From contig USIX01000071.1 of the NCBI GenBank assembly GCA_900554895.1, positions 1-10,985 of the forward strand: DNA of 10,985 nucleotides, given 5' to 3'. Each line of letters starts with the position of its first letter. The stretch's first letter is position 1. The notes beneath the pieces are model-generated. The model was not told where the DNA came from. It worked only from the letters and a program-made list of their open reading frames with translations, and ran no database searches. A program made the position numbers and the translations under genes. Of the stretch, positions 7,472 through 10,985 are shown piece after piece. The DNA comes from an uncultured Megamonas sp. Lineage in GTDB: Bacteria; Bacillota; Negativicutes; Selenomonadales; Selenomonadaceae.

Positions 7472-7813
7472 TTAGCGTCTTTCTTTAATACGAGCAGCTT
7501 TACCAGTGAGGTTGCGGAGATAGTACAGTTTCGCTCTGCGAACGATACCTCTGCGAGCTACTTCGATTTTTGCAAGGCGTGGAGAATGTACAGGGAAAGT
7601 ACGTTCAATACCTACACCATAGGAAATTCTTCTTACAGTGAAGTTTTCACGTACGCCAGAACCCTGACGAGCAATAACAACGCCTTCAAATACCTGAATA
7701 CGTTCGTTGGAACCTTCAACTACTTTTACATGTACACGTACAGTGTCTCCAGGGATAAATTTCGGGATATCACTGCGTAACTGTTCTTGTTCTAAAACCT
7801 GGATAATATTCAT
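7472..7813 (-). CDS. rplS: 50S ribosomal protein L19
   Basis: L19 is a 50S subunit protein at the 30S-50S interface. The 113-residue length and sequence are typical: [18 protein letters not shown] near the start, [16 protein letters not shown] in the middle, then [22 protein letters not shown] and a basic C-terminus [24 protein letters not shown] 7813 is preceded by AAGGAGGA (7828-7821). It has its own promoter and a structured leader, whereas in many genomes it sits at the end of the rpsP-rimM-trmD-rplS cluster. Here the upstream neighbour is a divergent amidase, so that cluster has been split. Confidence 0.98.
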   Translation of the reverse strand: MNIIQVLEQEQLRSDIPKFIPGDTVRVHVKVVEGSNERIQVFEGVVIARQGSGVRENFTVRRISYGVGIERTFPVHSPRLAKIEVARRGIVRRAKLYYLRNLTGKAARIKERR

Positions 7814-7832
7814 TTATTTTTCCTCCTTAATT

Positions 7833-7872
7833 CAGACGTTCGTGTCGGCTTTACCGTATAGAGGACCGTCTG
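7833..7872 (-). promoter_or_regulatory. Structured leader of rplS mRNA, candidate L19 autoregulatory element
   Basis: In the minus-strand transcript CAGACG (7872-7867) pairs with CGTCTG (7838-7833). Inside it GTC (7866-7864) can pair with GAC (7846-7844), and CGG (7856-7854) with CCG (7848-7846), so the last two compete at one base. The fold starts about 8 nt after the predicted transcription start and ends a few bases before the ribosome binding site. Ribosomal protein leaders, including one for L19 in low-GC Gram-positives, are established; whether this matches that family was not tested. Confidence 0.45.
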
Positions 7873-7886
7873 TTGCATACTCGACT

Positions 7887-7915
7887 ATTTTATCATATCT
7901 AAAAAAGCTATGCAA
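7887..7915 (-). promoter_or_regulatory. Promoter for rplS
   Basis: On the minus strand TTGCAT (7915-7910), a 17-bp spacer, and TAAAAT (7892-7887) preceded by an extended -10 TGA. Predicted start is near 7880, giving a leader of about 67 nt that contains the hairpin and AAGGAGGA. Confidence 0.7.
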
Positions 7916-8004
7916 TCATATTTTATAAAAAACTTAGCCGTTTTCTTGAAAAAAATCATATTTCCTACTATTATATTATACAGAGAAAATTTCAAATTGA
8001 ATTA

Positions 8005-8035
8005 TTGACTTGTAGTAAACTTTAGGAACTATAAT
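8005..8035 (+). promoter_or_regulatory. Candidate promoter for the amidase gene
   Basis: TTGACT (8005-8010) and a consensus TATAAT (8030-8035) are separated by 19 bp, longer than the 17-bp optimum. Initiation near 8042 leaves a leader of about 63 nt. The 9-mer TTTCAAATT flanks the promoter at 7990-7998 and 8047-8055. Confidence 0.5.
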
Positions 8036-8083
8036 TTAATTAAGATTTTCAAATTCTTTGCTAATTGATGAAATATACTATAG

Positions 8084-8101
8084 AAAGGTCTGATGATATA
8101 G
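8084..8101 (+). promoter_or_regulatory. Two-codon upstream mini-ORF in the amidase leader
   Basis: AAAGG (8084-8088) stands 16 nt before the amidase ATG, too far for normal use, but only 4 nt before ATG-ATA-TAG (8093-8101). The mini-ORF ends 3 nt before ATG 8105. This arrangement would suit termination-reinitiation coupling. It could also be chance in an AT-rich leader. Confidence 0.3.
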
Positions 8102-8104
8102 ACA

Positions 8105-8716
8105 ATGAACCGTAGAGAATTTATTTTAAACGGCTTAAAACTTGGCGGCGCTCTCTTAGCAGGAAGCGGTGTAATTACTACACTTTCCGGTCTGCTCAAT
8201 TCAAATAAAGCTAAAGCAGCTGATTATACTTTATATGCTTCGGATTTACCGATTGTGGAAAATTATTTCAATTTTACTTCCCTCTCGGAACGACGTACTA
8301 CCCGCCAGATTATCGTACACCATTCCGCCACGACGGGAGATGATGTTTCCGCTGCAGACATCCACCGCATTCACCGTCAGAACGGCTGGTCAGGTATCGG
8401 CTATCATATGTTTATCCGCAAAAGCGGTCTTATAGAAACGGGCCGTCCGCTTGCTGACATCGGTGCGCATACATACAGACACAATAACAGCAGCATCGGT
8501 ATCTGTCTTGCGGGCAATTTCAATAATGAAATGCCGACAGATATGCAAATGACCTCCGCCAGCAAATTAATCGGTCTTTTATGTCAGATGTACGGCTTAA
8601 ATCCCGATGAAGGAACAATATTCGGCCATCGGGACTTTAATGCTACAGCCTGTCCCGGCGAAAATCTGTATGCCGATTTGTATTATCTGCGCCAAACAGC
8701 GGCCAATTTTATTTAA
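8105..8716 (+). CDS. Tat-exported N-acetylmuramoyl-L-alanine amidase (Amidase_2 family)
   Basis: This 203-residue protein is a zinc amidase of the T7 lysozyme/PGRP type, cutting the bond between N-acetylmuramic acid and L-alanine in peptidoglycan. Zinc ligands are H72 (IIVHHSAT), H175 (FGHRDF) and C183 (TACPG). Y100 in GIGYHMFIRKSG matches the catalytic tyrosine, and T181 sits where T7 lysozyme has lysine, as in PGRPs. The N-terminus NRREFILNG, a hydrophobic stretch (about 14-31) and AKA-AD (36-40) make a twin-arginine signal peptide with a likely cleavage after A38. There is no cell-wall-binding repeat. In-frame TAG at 8099-8101 fixes the start at ATG 8105 or later. It stands alone, divergent from rplS and convergent with the sulfhydrylase. 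Its role, in cell-wall turnover or separation, is inferred. Confidence 0.92.
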   Translation: MNRREFILNGLKLGGALLAGSGVITTLSGLLNSNKAKAADYTLYASDLPIVENYFNFTSLSERRTTRQIIVHHSATTGDDVSAADIHRIHRQNGWSGIGYHMFIRKSGLIETGRPLADIGAHTYRHNNSSIGICLAGNFNNEMPTDMQMTSASKLIGLLCQMYGLNPDEGTIFGHRDFNATACPGENLYADLYYLRQTAANFI

Positions 8717-8730
8717 ATTACAGTTACAGC

Positions 8731-8760
8731 AAAAAAGAAGGCATAAAAGCCTTCTTTTTT
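8731..8760. terminator. Bidirectional terminator between convergent genes
   Basis: AAAAAAGAAGGC (8731-8742) pairs perfectly with GCCTTCTTTTTT (8749-8760) around a 6-nt loop. A runs on one side and T runs on the other let it end both the amidase transcript and, on the minus strand, the sulfhydrylase transcript, whose stop codon is 34 bp away. Confidence 0.93.
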
Positions 8761-8794
8761 ATTTGAAATAACAGTATATACATTTAATAATAAA

Positions 8795-10060
8795 TTAATC
8801 AATAGCTGCAAAAGCTTTTTCAAGGTCGGCAAGAATATCTTCAACATCTTCAAGCCCTACAGAAAAACGAACCATACCGCTGTTGATGCCGGCAGCTACA
8901 AGCTGTTCATCCGTAAGCTGACGGTGTGTTTCACTTGCCGGATGAAGTACACAGGTACGGATATCAGCAACATGAACTTCATTGGAAGCAAGGTTTAACG
9001 CATCCATGAACTTAACTGCATTGGCTTTACCGCCTTTAATAATGAATGAAATAACACCGCTGGCACCTTTCAGATATTTCTGCGCCAGGGTATGATATTT
9101 ATTACTTTCCAGACCCGGATACATAACACTTTCCACTTTATCGCAGGCCTCAAGATATCTCGCCACGGTCAAAGCGTTTTCACAATACTGCTTCATGCGT
9201 ACTGCCAGTGTTTCCAGACCAAGATTGAGCAAAAATGCGGAATGAGCCGCCGGATAACAGCCGAAATCCCGCATAAGCTGCATTCTGGCTTTTAAGATAT
9301 ATGCCATTTTACCGTATTCCTTTACATAGGAAAGACCGTGATACGATTCATCCGGTTCAACGAGTTCCGGAAAATTGCCGTTGTCCCAGTTGAATTTACC
9401 ACTGTCAACAATTACACCGCCGACCTGCAGTGCATGACCGTCCATGTATTTACTGGTGGAATGTGTTACGATATCCGCCCCGAAATCAAACGGTTTACAT
9501 AAAATCGGCGTAGCAAATGTGTTGTCCACAATAAGTGGTACACCGTGTTTATGAGCAATTTTGGCAAAACGTTCAATATCAAAAACAGAAAGTGCAGGAT
9601 TGGCGAGTGTTTCACCGAAAACGGCCTTTGTATTCGGTTTGAAAGCTGCTTCTATTTCTTCATCGGTAGCATCTTCACCAACAAAAATACATTCAATGCC
9701 GAGTTTTTTCAGTGTAAAGCCGAACAGATTAATCGTACCGCCGTAAATCTGCGTCGTACTTATAAAACTGTCACCGGCGCGGCAGATATTTAAGATGGCC
9801 AAAAGATTTGCCGCCTGTCCTGAGGTCGTGCACATTGCACCGATACCGCCTTCCAGTTCAGCAATTTTATCTTCGACTGCCATAACTGTAGGATTAGCAA
9901 ACCGAGAATAAATAAGCGCTTTTGTCGGATCGTCAAAAACAGCCGCTACATCGTCGGTAGAATCAAAAACGTATGTAGTGCTCTGTACAATAGGTACAAC
10001 TCTAGGCTCTGTATTTTTAGGATGATAGCCTGAATGCAGGCATTTAGTAGCATCTTTCAT
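8795..10060 (-). CDS. metY: O-acetylhomoserine sulfhydrylase (Cys/Met metabolism PLP enzyme)
   Basis: This PLP enzyme of the Cys/Met gamma-family makes homocysteine from O-acetylhomoserine and sulfide, for methionine synthesis. The 421 residues match the long MetY group rather than the roughly 380-residue MetB/MetC group. The PLP Schiff-base lysine is K204 in THSTSKYMDGHA; D179 in VDNTFATP supports the cofactor ring; YSRFANPT (52-59) supplies the phosphate-binding tyrosine and arginine from the neighbouring subunit; TTSGQAANL (78-86) holds the phosphate loop. SETHRQL and RFSVGLED near the end bind the substrate carboxylate. AAGGAGG (10077-10071) lies 10 nt before ATG 10060. The upstream region is AT-rich, with a TATAAT on the minus strand (10103-10098) but no matching -35 box. 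No S-box riboswitch is seen. Exact substrate is inferred from the family. Confidence 0.93.
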   Translation of the reverse strand: MKDATKCLHSGYHPKNTEPRVVPIVQSTTYVFDSTDDVAAVFDDPTKALIYSRFANPTVMAVEDKIAELEGGIGAMCTTSGQAANLLAILNICRAGDSFISTTQIYGGTINLFGFTLKKLGIECIFVGEDATDEEIEAAFKPNTKAVFGETLANPALSVFDIERFAKIAHKHGVPLIVDNTFATPILCKPFDFGADIVTHSTSKYMDGHALQVGGVIVDSGKFNWDNGNFPELVEPDESYHGLSYVKEYGKMAYILKARMQLMRDFGCYPAAHSAFLLNLGLETLAVRMKQYCENALTVARYLEACDKVESVMYPGLESNKYHTLAQKYLKGASGVISFIIKGGKANAVKFMDALNLASNEVHVADIRTCVLHPASETHRQLTDEQLVAAGINSGMVRFSVGLEDVEDILADLEKAFAAID

Positions 10061-10217
10061 GAAAAATATTCCTCCTTGGAAAATAAATATAAATAATATT
10101 ATAATCCAATTCTACAAATTTATAAAGTAGCAATAGACTAAATTTATAAACAGAACATTTTCCCCTGTAAATCTGTAAAAAAATTATTTGTAGATTTGGT
10201 GCAATTATATTGCACCA
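10061..10217. other. AT-rich upstream region of metY with two small hairpins
   Basis: No gene is seen here. It should hold the metY promoter; only a minus-strand TATAAT (10103-10098) stands out. Two hairpins sit at its distal end. AAATCTGTAAA (10169-10179) pairs with TTTGTAGATTT (10187-10197) with two G·T wobbles, and GGTGCAAT (10198-10205) pairs perfectly with ATTGCACC (10209-10216). The second ends one base before the inverted-repeat element. Confidence 0.5.
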
Positions 10218-10260
10218 GTTACTTTTTCTTTGCCCGCAAAGAAGAAGTAACCAAAAAGAA
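10218..10260 (+). repeat. Left terminal inverted repeat (hairpin)
   Basis: GTTACTTTTTCTTTG (10218-10232), loop CCCG, then CAAAGAAGAAGTAAC (10237-10251) form a 15-bp stem with one T·G pair, followed by CAAAAAGAA (10252-10260). Confidence 0.75.
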
Positions 10261-10284
10261 GCTCTTAATTTCGTACACTGCTAA

Positions 10285-10412
10285 AAGATTTTCACTTTAA
10301 GAAAACAATTTTTTATCTCTAACGTTCAAAAACTCGCTTTACTCAAACATTTGAACTAAAAACAGAGCTAAAAAATTGTTTTCTTAATAGCTGAAGCTAC
10401 CGTGAAAATCTT
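10285..10412. repeat. Large internal stem-loop of the element
   Basis: TTAAGAAAACAATTTTTTA (10297-10315) is matched exactly by its reverse complement at 10369-10387. Outside it AAGATTTTCAC (10285-10295) matches GTGAAAATCTT (10402-10412). Inside it CTCT/AGAG (10317-10320 with 10364-10367) and GTTCAAA/TTTGAAC (10324-10330 with 10350-10356) continue the stem, leaving a 19-nt apical loop. Confidence 0.8.
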
Positions 10413-10592
10413 CAACGCAGACAAAAATCCAGTACGACTGCAAATTACAGTGTCAACAGCTCAAATCAAGTTCCTGCTGAATACCCGAAGGCACGAGCTA
10501 AATTTCAAACGTTTCGAACCGTTGTACTGACTATATCCATAGAAAGACAACGAAGGCTTGCCCAGCGCAGCGTTTAGCGTAGCGTTAAAAGT

Positions 10593-10634
10593 TTCTTTTT
10601 GGTTCGTTTTTCTTTGCATCAAAGAAAAATGAAC
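10593..10634 (-). repeat. Right terminal inverted repeat (hairpin)
   Basis: Read on the minus strand: GTTCATTTTTCTTTG, loop ATG, CAAAGAAAAACGAAC, then CAAAAAGAA, a 15-bp stem with one mismatch. It starts 6 bp after the DUF368 stop codon, so the DUF368 transcript reads straight into it. No T-tract follows, so it is not a standard terminator. Confidence 0.75.
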
Positions 10635-10640
10635 AATAAG

Positions 10641-10985
10641 CTAGACATCTTTTGAAGATATATATTTAATGATACTAAAACCTAAAATAAGCGCTGCAAA
10701 ACATATGATAATTTCCTCTCCGGCTGGTATTCCCGGATAAAGTTCCAGCAGAGAGCCGAGAATAAAACCGAGAATTATTAGAAACGTCGGACGCGGATAT
10801 TCATTCATAAGTTTTTCCAGCAGTTTTGTCGTAAGCAAAATTCCTGCTACAAGACCAAATCCGAGCGGCAGCAAAAACGGCAGGTAAAATTCGGAAGCGG
10901 CACGCATTGTTTCATCATATAAACCAAGCAGAAGCAGCATATACGATACACTTATCCCCGGCAGTACAAGAGCAATTGCTGCAAT
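10641..10985 (-). CDS. DUF368 membrane protein, C-terminal part (runs off the window)
   Basis: The frame is open to the window edge, giving 114 C-terminal residues. It begins inside the family-typical segment LVLPGISVSYMLLLLGLYDE, so the first methionine visible here (10940) is internal and not the start. Three hydrophobic segments follow, around FLLPLGFGLVAGILL, FLIILGFILGSLL and IIICFAALILGFSII, with the lysine-rich end ISSKDV. DUF368 proteins have been linked to undecaprenyl phosphate translocation across the cytoplasmic membrane (S. aureus PopT and a Vibrio homologue), recycling the lipid carrier of wall polymers. The usual PGISGS-type motif reads PGISVS here, one residue off. Stop TAG at 10643-10641 is followed at once by the right arm of the structured element. 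Function is inferred from family membership. Confidence 0.85.
   Translation of the reverse strand: MAAIALVLPGISVSYMLLLLGLYDETMRAASEFYLPFLLPLGFGLVAGILLTTKLLEKLMNEYPRPTFLIILGFILGSLLELYPGIPAGEEIIICFAALILGFSIIKYISSKDV

Larger units (their letters stand above)
10218..10634. repeat. Structured non-coding element with hairpin-forming terminal inverted repeats
   Basis: A 417-bp block free of plausible genes is bounded by inverted repeats (10218-10260 and 10593-10634) that match at 34 of 39 positions outside their loops. Each repeat is itself a 15-bp hairpin followed by CAAAAAGAA. Inside lie a large stem-loop (10285-10412) and a second long-range pairing, CAGTACGAC (10430-10438) with GTTGTACTG (10521-10529), enclosing AGCTC/GAGCT (10458-10462 with 10495-10499). 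A GC-richer patch repeats AGCG-type units (10564-10585). No transposase, no clear target-site duplication. It resembles a MITE-like or dispersed structured repeat; copy number elsewhere in the genome is unknown. Confidence 0.65.

Noticed and set aside
9092..9295. Forward open frames inside the metY, lepB and rplS regions
   Set aside because: They are antisense to well-supported genes, lack ribosome binding sites and resemble no protein family.
10061..10217. S-box (SAM) riboswitch upstream of metY
   Set aside because: No characteristic conserved helices or terminator are visible in the sequence before the metY start.
10218..10634. Insertion sequence or CRISPR array at 10.2-10.6 kb
   Set aside because: No transposase-like reading frame, no regularly spaced identical repeats and no clear target-site duplication.

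Overview
The window looks like a chromosomal segment of a Bacillota (Firmicutes) bacterium of moderate GC content. The first two thirds keep a classic Firmicutes gene order: PIN-TRAM protein (yacL type), ispD, ispF, gltX, cysE, cysS, mrnC. Strong AGGAGG-type ribosome binding sites, many intrinsic terminators, and the sequence flavour of the proteins fit the Negativicutes (Selenomonas/Megamonas relatives). That placement is an inference from memory of these families; no search was run.

Layout. Positions 63-6602 are seven forward genes: a membrane-anchored PIN-TRAM protein whose N-terminal part is missing or out of frame at the window edge, two MEP-pathway isoprenoid enzymes (ispD, ispF), glutamyl-tRNA synthetase from its own strong promoter, then serine acetyltransferase, cysteinyl-tRNA synthetase and Mini-ribonuclease III, which overlap one another. 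Where rlmB would usually follow, there is instead a long terminator hairpin. Its 3' arm carries the -35 box of a perfect-consensus promoter for tRNA-Arg(CCG).

Positions 6855-7813 hold lepB and rplS on the minus strand. The rplS promoter is clear, and its mRNA leader is short and foldable. Divergent from rplS is a Tat-exported zinc amidase (8105-8716), followed by a bidirectional terminator. Next is a minus-strand O-acetylhomoserine sulfhydrylase (8795-10060). A 580-bp gap without genes follows. Most of it (10218-10634) is a structured element with terminal inverted repeats that are themselves hairpins, plus a large internal stem-loop. The window ends in the C-terminal part of a DUF368 membrane protein that runs off the edge.

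How the genes relate. cysE, cysS and the sulfhydrylase all concern sulfur amino acids: cysE makes O-acetylserine, cysS charges tRNA with cysteine, and the sulfhydrylase makes homocysteine. gltX, cysS, mrnC, tRNA-Arg and rplS are translation and RNA-processing functions. ispDF feed undecaprenyl phosphate synthesis, and DUF368 proteins are implicated in recycling that carrier. lepB and the amidase act at the envelope. No defence system, phage, insertion sequence or CRISPR array is visible. The 10.2-10.6 kb element is the least explained feature.
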